A stretch of DNA of 64,000 nucleotides from M3007 sp041741155 (GTDB lineage: Bacteria > Bacteroidota > Bacteroidia > Chitinophagales > Saprospiraceae): assembly GCA_041741155.1 (NCBI GenBank), contig JBGSKO010000159.1, positions 27,054 to 91,053 of the forward strand. The letters are read 5' to 3'. Both the position numbers and the translations under genes were made by a program. Position 1 is the stretch's first letter. Every line of letters begins with the position of its first letter. Positions 24,088-33,763 of the stretch are shown one piece after another. A model generated the notes under the pieces. The model was not told the DNA's origin. It worked only from the letters and a program-made list of their open reading frames with translations, and did no database searches.

Positions 24088-26493
24088 ATGATACAACTTT
24101 ATTGCCAAAATAGTTGCAGACGGCTGCTCCGTTATCCAAAGACGTTGGTTGTTGTACTCACGTTGGCTCTGGTTTGGCTTTTTTGCCTGCCAAACCCCCT
24201 TTTTGACGATCCGGTGTCTGTCATTTTGGAGGATGATCAGGGCGATTTACTTTGTGCCCGTATCGCTTCGGACGGGCAATGGCGCTTCCCCGCCCAGGAA
24301 CGCACACCGGACAAGTACAATATTTGTGCGGTAGCTTTTGAGGACAGGCGCTTCTGGTGGCATCCCGGTGTAGATCCAATTGGTATTATCCGGGCGCTTG
24401 GGGCCAATCTGCGCCAGGGCCGCGTGGTCAGTGGCGGCAGCACCATCACCATGCAGGTGATTCGGCTTTCCCGAAAAAATCCTCCGCGCACCATCTGGGA
24501 AAAATGCGTGGAAGTTTTCAGAGCCACCCGACTGGAGCTGACCACCTCCAAACAAAAAATCCTCGCACTGTACGCCGCCCACGCTCCCTTTGGCGGCAAT
24601 GTCGTCGGCCTGGAAGCTGCCTCCTGGCGGTACTACGGCAAACATCCGGAATCGCTATCCTGGGCGGAAGCAGCCACCATGGCTGTTTTACCCAACAGCC
24701 CGGCCCTGATTCACCCCGGCCGAAACCGCGAGGTACTCCTAAAAAAACGAAATCGCCTGCTCGACCACCTGCAATCCGACGGAAAACTATCCGCCTCGGA
24801 GTGCGCCTTAGCCAAGGAAGAAACCCTGCCCGACGCTCCCCTACCCCTCCCGCAACTGACACCCCATCTGCTCGACCGGCTGGCAGCACAAAACCGACCC
24901 GAGACCGGCGGCAGGTTCAAAACCAGCATCAACCGCCACCTCCAACAACGCATCGCGGATATTCTCGCCCGGCGACAAGAAGTATATCGGGGCAACGATA
25001 TCCACAACCTGGCAGCCGTGGTACTGGATGTGCCCACCGGCAACGTCCTCGCATATGTGGGTAATGTCTCCGGCGCAGGAGCCGAACACGGCGAACAGGT
25101 GGACGTAATCGCCGCCCCGCGCAGCACGGGCAGTATCCTCAAGCCATTCCTGTACGCGCTCGCACTGGAAAATGGCGATATCCTGCCCAATAGCCTGCTC
25201 CACGATGTGCCGACCCAACTCGGCCGCTACAAGCCGGAAAACTACTTTGAAACCTACGATGGCGTCGTGCCGGCCAAACGCGCCCTGATCCGCTCGCTCA
25301 ATGTCCCGTTCGTTTTGCTCCTGCAACAACACGGACTCGAAAAATTCCACTTCGAACTGAAAAAACTGGGCATCTCCACGCTCCACAAACCACCCGCACA
25401 CTACGGACTTTCCCTTATTCTCGGCGGCGCAGAGGCCAACCTGCTCGATATCACCAATATCTACGCCGGCATGGCCCGCCGGCTCGGCGCCTTCTACGAC
25501 CGCAACGGCCGCTATGATGCCCGGGATTTTCGGGACCCCGTTTTTTGTCCTTCCGAAACGGATAACACCGGCAGTGCATACATCCCCTCCCAATCGCCCA
25601 CCGGGGGACTCGGTGCTGCTTCGATTTGGTTTGCCTTCGAGGCGATGCAGCAGGTGGAACGCCCCACGAGTGCAGGGGAATGGGAGTTGTTTCAGGCCAG
25701 CAGGCACATCGCCTGGAAAACAGGAACCAGCTTCGGATTTCGGGATGCCTGGGCGGCCGGTGTCACGCCGCGCTACGCCGTGGGGGTGTGGGTTGGAAAT
25801 GCCGATGGCGAAGGTCGCCCCGGACTGATTGGCGTGGACATCGCCGCGCCTGTTATGTTCGAAATTTTTGGTCAACTCCCGGACGACGGCGCATGGTTCG
25901 ATCCGCCATACGACGATATGGCTCAGGCCTCCGTTTGCAAACAAAGCGGTTTCCGGGCGGGTCCGTATTGCGAAGCAGATACTCTCTGGATACCCAAAAA
26001 CGGCCTCAAGGCCAAAGCCTGCCCGTACCACCAACTGCTGCACCTCGACCCGAGCAGTACGTGGCAAGTACACAGCGCTTGCGAAGCGCCCGCCGGGATG
26101 CAACACCGTTCCTGGTTTGTGCTGTCTCCCCTTCAGGAGTTTTATTTTACCCGAAAAAACCCAACCTACCTGCCGCCGCCGCCGTTTCGGAGCGACTGCC
26201 TTGCCGCACAGGCAACCCCGGAATATTCCCCCATGCAACTGGTTTACCCCAAAGACCTCACCCGGATTTTTGTGCCCGTAGACCTCGATGGTCGTCTCAG
26301 CAGCACCGTGTTTCAGGTGGCCCATCGAAAGCCGGATACCGAAATATTTTGGCACCTCGACGGGACGTATCTCGGCAGCACCAAGACCTTTCATCAAATG
26401 GCCCTGCAGCCATCCATCGGCAAACATATCCTTGCGCTCGTGGACCAGCACGGTAACCGCACGGAACAGGCGTTTGAAATCATCGGGAAATAA
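24088..26493 (+). CDS. pbpC: Penicillin-binding protein 1C
   Basis: 801 residues from MIQLYCQNSCRRLL (a longer frame from 23956 begins inside rpoD's start and is unlikely). An N-terminal membrane anchor (about 16-34) precedes the GT51 transglycosylase with VAFEDRRFWWHPGVDP and GGSTITMQ. The transpeptidase has STGSILKPFLYA (SxxK), SLNVPF (SxN) and WKTGTSFGFRD (KTG). The C-terminal PBP1C domain (about 700-801) is present. It polymerises and possibly crosslinks peptidoglycan in the periplasm. The alpha-2-macroglobulin gene that often accompanies pbpC is not in this window. Confidence 0.93.
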   Translation: MIQLYCQNSCRRLLRYPKTLVVVLTLALVWLFCLPNPLFDDPVSVILEDDQGDLLCARIASDGQWRFPAQERTPDKYNICAVAFEDRRFWWHPGVDPIGIIRALGANLRQGRVVSGGSTITMQVIRLSRKNPPRTIWEKCVEVFRATRLELTTSKQKILALYAAHAPFGGNVVGLEAASWRYYGKHPESLSWAEAATMAVLPNSPALIHPGRNREVLLKKRNRLLDHLQSDGKLSASECALAKEETLPDAPLPLPQLTPHLLDRLAAQNRPETGGRFKTSINRHLQQRIADILARRQEVYRGNDIHNLAAVVLDVPTGNVLAYVGNVSGAGAEHGEQVDVIAAPRSTGSILKPFLYALALENGDILPNSLLHDVPTQLGRYKPENYFETYDGVVPAKRALIRSLNVPFVLLLQQHGLEKFHFELKKLGISTLHKPPAHYGLSLILGGAEANLLDITNIYAGMARRLGAFYDRNGRYDARDFRDPVFCPSETDNTGSAYIPSQSPTGGLGAASIWFAFEAMQQVERPTSAGEWELFQASRHIAWKTGTSFGFRDAWAAGVTPRYAVGVWVGNADGEGRPGLIGVDIAAPVMFEIFGQLPDDGAWFDPPYDDMAQASVCKQSGFRAGPYCEADTLWIPKNGLKAKACPYHQLLHLDPSSTWQVHSACEAPAGMQHRSWFVLSPLQEFYFTRKNPTYLPPPPFRSDCLAAQATPEYSPMQLVYPKDLTRIFVPVDLDGRLSSTVFQVAHRKPDTEIFWHLDGTYLGSTKTFHQMALQPSIGKHILALVDQHGNRTEQAFEIIGK

Positions 26494-26525
26494 TCCAGTG
26501 CCGCTTTTTTCAGATACATCCGAAC

Positions 26526-29500
26526 TCAAAACCGCAACATTTTCCGAACAGCCCGATCCGTGTCGGTCTCCAACTGGTAGTACAACAAGCCGATTCCGGC
26601 GCCCAGCAGGTGGCTTTCCACCGTAATTGCATGGTTGCCGGCGGGATATGCTTGTGTGGTTTCCCAGAGTAGCCGCCCGGCACTGTCCCATATCCGCAAT
26701 GTCGCAGTTTTTGCCTCCGGCAAATAAAAACCTATCGAGGTAGCCGCGTCAAACGGATTCGGTTGGTTTTGAAACAGTTCAAATCCGGCAACAGAAACAG
26801 CATTGTCCCCAAACCGCAAGGCCACTTGCATCAAATCCCAATCGGCGGAATAGGCCTCGCTGCGGGCAATGCGGTTGGAAAGTTGAAGTTTTTCGCGCAA
26901 GCTTCCCGATTCGAGTACCCGGAACCGCAACACAAACTCCAGCAAACCACCGGTTTCCCAACTGATCGCCAGGCTGTTTTCGATGTTGAAAATGGCGAAC
27001 TGTTCGTCCGATAAGCCGTCGCCTGGAATCAAATCCAGCACCTCCAGCCCGGGATAGTTGAGCGTGAACTGCATTCCCGCCACAGACTTGTCCGCCCGAA
27101 CGCGTACATTGACCAGATCGCCTGTAGTCACTATTTGGTCTGAAATATCCAGGTACAAAACAGGACGGCTGCGATCTTCCACGACAACACCGGAAAAGTT
27201 CGGATTGGCATTCCCGTTTACATCGCCCACCTTGAACCCGATGAAATTTTGCACCGGCAGGGCAGATGCTTGCAGGTTTGTTACATCTATCTGCTCCGGA
27301 AAACCACCCGAAAACGGATTGGCCGGATTGGAAAAAACATGATTCGCGGCCACAAAACGCCAGGATGGGAGGGCCGGCAACTGCTGGTAAAGCCCCAGAA
27401 TCAATTTGCGAAACTCCACGATATCGAATGTCGTCACCGTGTTCGATTTATTGGCATCTGCCGCCAGTGTCCTGTACGGCGACGGAATCGCCTCCAGTCC
27501 CAGCACGTGCTTGTTGATCAACAACAAATCGAACGTGGACACGCCGTTGAGCGGATTGTCGTCGCGGAAAGGCTTGAGGGTGTACGACGAAGCCGCCGGC
27601 AGTGTGAACGAGAAAGCGCCCTGCGCATCCGTCAGGGCAAATTGTGTGAACGGCGGAAGCACCGGGTGCGTCCCGTTGAGTTCGACCGCAACTCCTGGAA
27701 TACCTGCCCCCGTTTCAGTTTTAACGGTACCGCCTACCGTCAGGACGGTTGGTGCGCAAGTGCCGTCGGGGTCTTCCACCCGGAAGTTGTAGGCGCAGGT
27801 GGTTTCGTTTCCGCAGTTGTCGTACACCGTCCATTGGATACGGTGGTTGCCGAGCGGCAGTTGGAGCGGGGTATCCGAACCCGGCGTAGCGGGTATATGC
27901 CAGACCAAGCGCACAACCTGTCGCCGGCCTGCGGTGTCGGCCCGAAGCACAAACTGATAGCGGGCATTCTGGCCCACCGGGCGGGTATCGTACTGCCGCA
28001 ATTGTCCGCCGGCATAGTTTGGAGTATTCACATTATTGAACAAAATCGTACCCGGCAAAGGCAAATCGGTACTATTCACCACAGACTCCTGCACGTCGTC
28101 GCCATCCAAATCCAGGAACAGCAGGTAATCCACGCCCAGGTTTGGCCCAAAACAGGCATCTGTGACGGTCACCTCAAGGTCCGCCACACCTTCGCACAAG
28201 TCCTCGTTCGGATTCCCGGGATCAGCCGAAAAATTAGCGTTCCACAAATGCAGATCGTTGTCGCTCAGGTCAACAAAGGTCGGAGCGCCAGCCGGGCAAT
28301 CCTCTACAATCGGTTGCTCGAGGTCAATCACCCGGATAATTTGTTTGTAGGTATAGCCATTTGCATCCATTGCCCAGAACGTGCTGAAATCGGTAGGCGC
28401 CAGATCGTTGGCCCCTGTTTTCGACGAGGTTGGCGCCCAATCGCCCACCGTACCGGCCTCCGAAACAACCGGACCGGGTTGGTTATCGGGGTGCACCGCG
28501 AGCGCATTGGGGTCGGGATTGGGCACGGTAATCAGCGCCTGACTCGAATCATACGCGCAGGCGTTGTAGATTTTCCAGGTACGCTCGATGCGGAAGCAGG
28601 CATCGGGCACATTGAACACGGTCGCTTCGACAAACGATGCCACCATGTTTTCACAGCCTGTGCCGAAAAATGCCGGGGCGCCGTAGTTGCCCGAGGTGTC
28701 GCAGGCCATGATGACCAGGTCGTCCGGGAATCGGACAAAATAGCGCTGTTCGTTTTCTACGACAATTCGCTGGGTACACTGGCCGCTCGTTCCGACGGCA
28801 TCAAACACCCGAAAGGTACGCGCGATGGTTCCCCGGGAGCATACCGTGTCAAATTGCTGGTAATTTATCAGAATCGCGGTGGAGTCAACGGTACAAGATG
28901 TACTCGCAAAACCATACGCCGAAAAGGATGGATCGAAGTTTTCGCACGTGACGACGGTATCCATCGGCGCCGTGCATTGCGGACTGTTGATGTCCAGAAT
29001 CAGTATTGGCGCCGTACAGTCGCTGTATTGGCCCTGAGCCAAACTGTCGGATACCGCCCCGGCAGGCACCGGAATATCGTACACCCGAAGCGCAACGGAC
29101 ACGGTATCGCCCAAGTCTGCACAACACAAGTACACATAATCGTCCCATGCCCCTCCAAGGGTATCGCAGGTACCCGCCTCAACCCGGCGCGCTTTGAAAA
29201 AAACCTGACTGCACGCATCCATTGAGCCTTCGTCAAACAACCCCGCCGGCATCGTCGCCAGCCCCAGATCATTGAGGTAAGCGGTCAGGAACGTATCGCA
29301 TTGTGCCAGCGGCGGGATACTGTCCCATACCAGAAGTTCCATTTCACATTCCGAGGTATTGCCACAGGCGTCGGTCGCCACAAGCCGAAGATTGGTAGCG
29401 CCCACCATAAAACCCGGTGCTTCGCCAAAAACAGCCAGTGTATCGGGGTGGCTCGTGTTGTTTCCTATAAAATCGCCCAAAACCGCAGATAGGGAGTCTT

Positions 29501-30887
29501 CCGTCCCGTTAATATCCCAATAAACCACCACGGTGGTTAAATAGGAGCACGCATCTTCCACAATAATATCAGGAAGGTTTACCATACCTACACAGTCCGC
29601 GCCACCGAGTACCGCCACGGTATCCAGCGGGCAATGGAGTACCGGCTCAAGCCCGTCCAATATTTCCAAAATTTGCTCACCCACCAGCGGGTTGGCCAAC
29701 GAATCGGGCAAACAGCCGTCCTGCACCGTCCAGATGCGGTTGATCAGGCGGTTGGCGCCGCAAAAAATCTGCTCGGTTTCAATAAATTCAGCCACCAGAC
29801 CGCACGAAGACGTATCGGTCAGGAAGTACTGCAGGCCGCCAATCTCAATAAAAGGCCAGCCGGTCACCGCCGGCGATGGCAATGGAGTACACTCAAATGT
29901 GCCATCAAAAGGAAAATATACATCGTCTATCGAGCGCTCCCGGACAATGGTTTGCACACAGGTCGCCACATTGTTCGAAGCATCCAGGGCCGTCCAAAAA
30001 CGCGTAATAATACCGGCTACGCCAATCGAGTCGCAGGGATAATCGTTTCGCACGTCCACAAAATTCAGGGCGACATCGCCCATACATCGTTCAGTTATCA
30101 TCGGAAATCCTTCCTGAATCCCAAGGGTATCCCGTAAAAAAGCAGGGAGCAAGTGTGCTTCCGGCAATAGACAAGGCACTACCGCTGCGGGGCACACCAG
30201 CGCCGGCGGTATCGTGTCGAAAATGCGGACAAACCCGGTGCAACTGCCCCCGTTAAGCAGGTCTGATACCCGATATTGGTACAAGTTGCCGCGATCAACA
30301 GATTCAAAAAAAGCACCTCCCCACGGGCCATCCCCGAGCGGGACGGTTCGGTCAGTCTCCACCAGCATACTCAAAACACAGCCGTAGTTGCCCTCCAACA
30401 AATCCGCAGCGCCGGGCGCCACCCAACAGTCCGTACCAAGATAAACAGAAACCGTATCCTGACAGGTCAGTGCAGCGGTATCCGCAACAACGGTCACGGT
30501 AAACGAACAATCGGAGGTATTGCCCGATGAATCCTCGGCCACAAAAGCATTCATGGTCGCGCCGATGGGAAATACCCCGCCCGATGCAATACCGGACCAT
30601 TGGTTCGGCACAATGACCAATGAGTCGTCGGTGGCCGTTACCGCGTATGAAAAAACGGTTTCACAGAGGCCCGGTCCCAGATTGATGATTTCATCCGGCG
30701 GACAAACGATAACCGGTGGCACGGTGTCCACACCCATAGTGTCCGGTAGCGCCCATAGCGGTGCAACCGGCACTTCGTGTATTTTAAAATGAAAATTGGA
30801 GACGGCAGGCGTGTTGTGCCGGGATGTGGCAGCCTCAAGGGTTGCGAATACGCCAAAGAAAAGGATGATGGTAAAAAATCGGTTCAT
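26526..30887 (-). CDS. Giant secreted protein with HYR, dockerin-like and cohesin-like regions and a T9SS type A sorting domain
   Basis: 1453 residues. Signal peptide 1-19 (MNRFFTIILFFGVFATLEA), an HYR-like module (about 55-135, PPVIVCPPDEI...CSFTVTV), a long Cys-rich stretch of further HYR-like units, a regulatory-like beta domain (about 1050-1110), two dockerin-like calcium loops (DDNPLNGVSTFD and DANKSNTVTTFD, about 1115-1165), a cohesin-like domain (about 1242-1365, with VAGMQFTLNYPGLEVL) and a C-terminal T9SS type A sorting domain (FQNQPNPFDAATSIGFYLPE). It would be exported by T9SS and attached to or released from the cell surface. Same strand as the DUF5686 gene. Function unknown; adhesion or matrix is likely. 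Confidence 0.85.
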   Translation of the reverse strand: MNRFFTIILFFGVFATLEAATSRHNTPAVSNFHFKIHEVPVAPLWALPDTMGVDTVPPVIVCPPDEIINLGPGLCETVFSYAVTATDDSLVIVPNQWSGIASGGVFPIGATMNAFVAEDSSGNTSDCSFTVTVVADTAALTCQDTVSVYLGTDCWVAPGAADLLEGNYGCVLSMLVETDRTVPLGDGPWGGAFFESVDRGNLYQYRVSDLLNGGSCTGFVRIFDTIPPALVCPAAVVPCLLPEAHLLPAFLRDTLGIQEGFPMITERCMGDVALNFVDVRNDYPCDSIGVAGIITRFWTALDASNNVATCVQTIVRERSIDDVYFPFDGTFECTPLPSPAVTGWPFIEIGGLQYFLTDTSSCGLVAEFIETEQIFCGANRLINRIWTVQDGCLPDSLANPLVGEQILEILDGLEPVLHCPLDTVAVLGGADCVGMVNLPDIIVEDACSYLTTVVVYWDINGTEDSLSAVLGDFIGNNTSHPDTLAVFGEAPGFMVGATNLRLVATDACGNTSECEMELLVWDSIPPLAQCDTFLTAYLNDLGLATMPAGLFDEGSMDACSQVFFKARRVEAGTCDTLGGAWDDYVYLCCADLGDTVSVALRVYDIPVPAGAVSDSLAQGQYSDCTAPILILDINSPQCTAPMDTVVTCENFDPSFSAYGFASTSCTVDSTAILINYQQFDTVCSRGTIARTFRVFDAVGTSGQCTQRIVVENEQRYFVRFPDDLVIMACDTSGNYGAPAFFGTGCENMVASFVEATVFNVPDACFRIERTWKIYNACAYDSSQALITVPNPDPNALAVHPDNQPGPVVSEAGTVGDWAPTSSKTGANDLAPTDFSTFWAMDANGYTYKQIIRVIDLEQPIVEDCPAGAPTFVDLSDNDLHLWNANFSADPGNPNEDLCEGVADLEVTVTDACFGPNLGVDYLLFLDLDGDDVQESVVNSTDLPLPGTILFNNVNTPNYAGGQLRQYDTRPVGQNARYQFVLRADTAGRRQVVRLVWHIPATPGSDTPLQLPLGNHRIQWTVYDNCGNETTCAYNFRVEDPDGTCAPTVLTVGGTVKTETGAGIPGVAVELNGTHPVLPPFTQFALTDAQGAFSFTLPAASSYTLKPFRDDNPLNGVSTFDLLLINKHVLGLEAIPSPYRTLAADANKSNTVTTFDIVEFRKLILGLYQQLPALPSWRFVAANHVFSNPANPFSGGFPEQIDVTNLQASALPVQNFIGFKVGDVNGNANPNFSGVVVEDRSRPVLYLDISDQIVTTGDLVNVRVRADKSVAGMQFTLNYPGLEVLDLIPGDGLSDEQFAIFNIENSLAISWETGGLLEFVLRFRVLESGSLREKLQLSNRIARSEAYSADWDLMQVALRFGDNAVSVAGFELFQNQPNPFDAATSIGFYLPEAKTATLRIWDSAGRLLWETTQAYPAGNHAITVESHLLGAGIGLLYYQLETDTDRAVRKMLRF

Positions 30888-30975
30888 AGATTTGGATCGA
30901 GTAGTTCCCCCAATTTAGCGAAAATTGGGCCAGAAACAGATAAAATATCGGAACCGCCTCTTCTGATGGGTGTTT

Positions 30976-33546
30976 TTAAAAAAACACTTGCAACATTCCC
31001 CGCACGCCGTACTTGGGTGCGCCCGGGTGATCGAGGTACGTGAAGCGCCGCACCAAATCTATGCGCAGCACTTTGAAAATGTTGCCGATTCCGATTCCTG
31101 CTTCGATGTACGGTTTTGCTGCGAGCGTATAGGAAATGGGGGAGCCATCCGGGTACGTCGGAAAGCGATACAGTCCGGAACCCTCGGAGGGCAGGTTTGT
31201 GGGTGTAACGGCGCCGTACAGCATTTTGAAGGAGGCTGATTCTCGGAGTTTCAGTTTGCGCACCAACGGGATTTTATTCAGGAAAAAACCGTAGAAATTG
31301 TGGTCCATATTGATGGCTACATAGCGGTCGCTGATGAATTCCATGAAGTTCATCAGGTTGTATGAGTACAATTGGTACAGGTAGGTCTGGTTGGCACGGT
31401 GAATAGAGAGCAACGGGTACGGCACTTTGCCAAATACGCCACCGGCTTCTATAAAGAGGTAATTGTAACCAATGGGGGGGATGTTCGTAAACTTGTAAAA
31501 ACTGGCCCGAACATCGTGAAAACTATGCTCGCCTCCATAAAAACCGTCAATTCCGCGGGCATAACGGAGGGTTGCGACGTAGTTGACATTGATCGTTTGT
31601 CGGTAGGTTGACGTTTGAAAAAACGTCTCGCCGGGCGCATAGCGCAATTGCAGGTAAGCCTTGGCCGTGGTCACTGTCGGATTTTCGGGCTGGCTTCCGG
31701 TCACGGGATCGAACCGCAGTGTCCCGGCAGGTGCCTGTGATTCTTGCTCAAAGCCGACCGCATACGAAAAATGGTTATTGAACTCCCGCTCGTGCTCCAG
31801 GGTAAATTTGTTGAAATACAGAAACTTGTCGTTCTCGCCACGCACAAAAGATGTCAGGAAACCACCGGTTTGCGTCCGGGCGAGTTCCAGCCCGGGAATA
31901 CGGATATCCTGCTGGTATTGCACGCGTAAAAGGTTGTACGGAAACTGATTGTAGGTGGAACCGCGCAACGCAATCGTGGCTTTTCCGCCAAACTTCAGGC
32001 GGTTATCCTGAAAACCATACGCGCCGTAGCCGTCGAGGTTGACTTGTTTGCTGAGGGTGGACGATGTGCGTCCGCCGAAACGCAGGCGGCTGCCTTCCAC
32101 GCCATTGAAGGCGTAAAACGTACTGACCGGCCCGATTTCGAAGTTTGGGCCGACATTTACATACCCCACAGTGGCGATCAGCAATGCTTTGGCGGTGTTT
32201 TTGAACAGCGGTGTATTCTGCAAACTGTCCATATTCTGGTATGTAGCAGCCTCGGCCGCGTTCAATTCCACGTGTCGGGCGCCTGCCCAGTAGGTCGAGT
32301 CACTTTGCCCGGCGCCGGGCAGATATTCCACCTCCGCGTATGCATTTCGGAACACCGAGTCGGGTAGCACCGGATTTATTTCCGGGTCCCGGTGCGAGAT
32401 CAGGCGCTGGCCAAACAGCCCGGCGCCTTTGCGCGCAATACCAAAATCCATGCGGTAGTCTTCGTTGGACAGCACCCATTTGCCGGAAGGCAGGCGCTGA
32501 AAATCCTGTTGCAGTTCGATGGATTTGACCCAGTTCAGGTTAATATCGGGGTTCACGCCAAAGGTTGCGCGCACTACGGGATACGTGCTGTCAAGGGCGA
32601 TGTAAAGTTCGCCCTGCAAGAGCATGTCCGTTTTGTTCCGGGGAAAAAAAGCGAGGCGAACGATCTTGCTGCCGCTCTCTTCGATGGTATCCATGGGGTA
32701 GTAGCGGTAAAACATAGGCGCCATGTTGGCAATCGGACTGAGAAAATGGTCCGTCAGGAGCACCACATAATTGTCGTACAAATTAACTTCCTGATTAAGA
32801 TACCGCAGCGCCTTGTTGATACCCTCTTGCTCGAGGTAGCCCGGAAATTTCACCGATTTATTGGCCTTGATCAGGAGTTTTCGGGCTTTTGGATCGGCGC
32901 GTAAGTACAGATCCTGGATATTTTCCTGCAAAAAAACAGGGATCACGCCCATACCCTCGAGCTTGCTGGTGTCCGCATTGTCCAGTGCAAAGCGCAGACT
33001 TTTAAGCACCTTTTTGTCTTTCACCTTTTCGGATAGGTTGCTCAGGCCGAGCAGCACCTTTTCGTATTGTTCCTCCCGAAACGTTCGCTGGTTCTCCACC
33101 CGGTTCTTGTCGCGGTTTTCTACCACCAGTTTGATGAGTTCTACGGCCGGGTTGTTTTTATTGCGGTATTTACCGGATTTGACGGTCACCTCTTTCAGGT
33201 TCGTGGTTTGGGGCACAAGGTTAATGTCGAGGGATTGTTCCACCCCTGGTTGTACCGCCACCTTTTGTTCCTGATAGCCTAATGCCGAAATCCGAATTTC
33301 CGCGAAGGGTTTTTCTGATTTGATTTCAAAATAGCCGTTTTCGTCGCTGCGGCCACCTATGCTCATACCTGGTACGGCAATACCGGCGAATGCAACGCCG
33401 GAACGTGTTTCTGCATCGGCGATACGCCCGCGGACGAGCGTGCCGGACTGTTGCGCCAACAGGGCGAGGGGGCAAAGGACAAAGGCCACCCAGATGACGA
33501 GGCGGCCCGGAATCAGAACGGGAGTAATGTGTTTGTTCATTCGCAT
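30976..33546 (-). CDS. DUF5686 outer-membrane protein with carboxypeptidase-regulatory-like domain
   Basis: 856 residues (start MRMNKHITPV; the ATG at 33540 is a good alternative). Signal peptide about 10-32 (ends ALLAQQ), a carboxypeptidase-regulatory-like beta domain (about 36-120: VRGRIADAETRSGVAFAGI, GYQEQKVAV), then a DUF5686 region and a C-terminal barrel ending in aromatic GVRGMLQVFF. DUF5686 proteins are abundant outer-membrane proteins in Bacteroidota with no settled function. The RDKNRVENQRTFREEQYEKV segment after the first domain is typical. It is 88 bp upstream of the giant secreted protein, and the two could be co-transcribed. Confidence 0.85.
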   Translation of the reverse strand: MRMNKHITPVLIPGRLVIWVAFVLCPLALLAQQSGTLVRGRIADAETRSGVAFAGIAVPGMSIGGRSDENGYFEIKSEKPFAEIRISALGYQEQKVAVQPGVEQSLDINLVPQTTNLKEVTVKSGKYRNKNNPAVELIKLVVENRDKNRVENQRTFREEQYEKVLLGLSNLSEKVKDKKVLKSLRFALDNADTSKLEGMGVIPVFLQENIQDLYLRADPKARKLLIKANKSVKFPGYLEQEGINKALRYLNQEVNLYDNYVVLLTDHFLSPIANMAPMFYRYYPMDTIEESGSKIVRLAFFPRNKTDMLLQGELYIALDSTYPVVRATFGVNPDINLNWVKSIELQQDFQRLPSGKWVLSNEDYRMDFGIARKGAGLFGQRLISHRDPEINPVLPDSVFRNAYAEVEYLPGAGQSDSTYWAGARHVELNAAEAATYQNMDSLQNTPLFKNTAKALLIATVGYVNVGPNFEIGPVSTFYAFNGVEGSRLRFGGRTSSTLSKQVNLDGYGAYGFQDNRLKFGGKATIALRGSTYNQFPYNLLRVQYQQDIRIPGLELARTQTGGFLTSFVRGENDKFLYFNKFTLEHEREFNNHFSYAVGFEQESQAPAGTLRFDPVTGSQPENPTVTTAKAYLQLRYAPGETFFQTSTYRQTINVNYVATLRYARGIDGFYGGEHSFHDVRASFYKFTNIPPIGYNYLFIEAGGVFGKVPYPLLSIHRANQTYLYQLYSYNLMNFMEFISDRYVAINMDHNFYGFFLNKIPLVRKLKLRESASFKMLYGAVTPTNLPSEGSGLYRFPTYPDGSPISYTLAAKPYIEAGIGIGNIFKVLRIDLVRRFTYLDHPGAPKYGVRGMLQVFF

Positions 33547-33763
33547 AAAATCAGGCTCGAACGGATTACTTCAATTTACGCAGAAAATCCGTGCCATTTC
33601 GGAGTTCTTTTTTTCGATCCGCCCAAATGTAACAGCAATTGATGCCATTAGACGACGGCGTTAGGAAAAAGTTGACAAACTAAGTTCTGTTTCGACTAAC
33701 CCAGTCAAATAAATCAACTGACTAAATTCAATCCTTTTTCTCATCAACTAAATCCAACCGATT

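Noticed and set aside
24841..26691. A 616-codon open frame on the - strand
   Set aside because: Antisense to pbpC, whose + strand product has every PBP motif. The antisense translation has no domain and biased composition, typical of a high-GC shadow.
27249..29225. A 658-codon open frame on the + strand
   Set aside because: Antisense to the giant T9SS protein, which has clear HYR, dockerin-like and sorting regions on the - strand.
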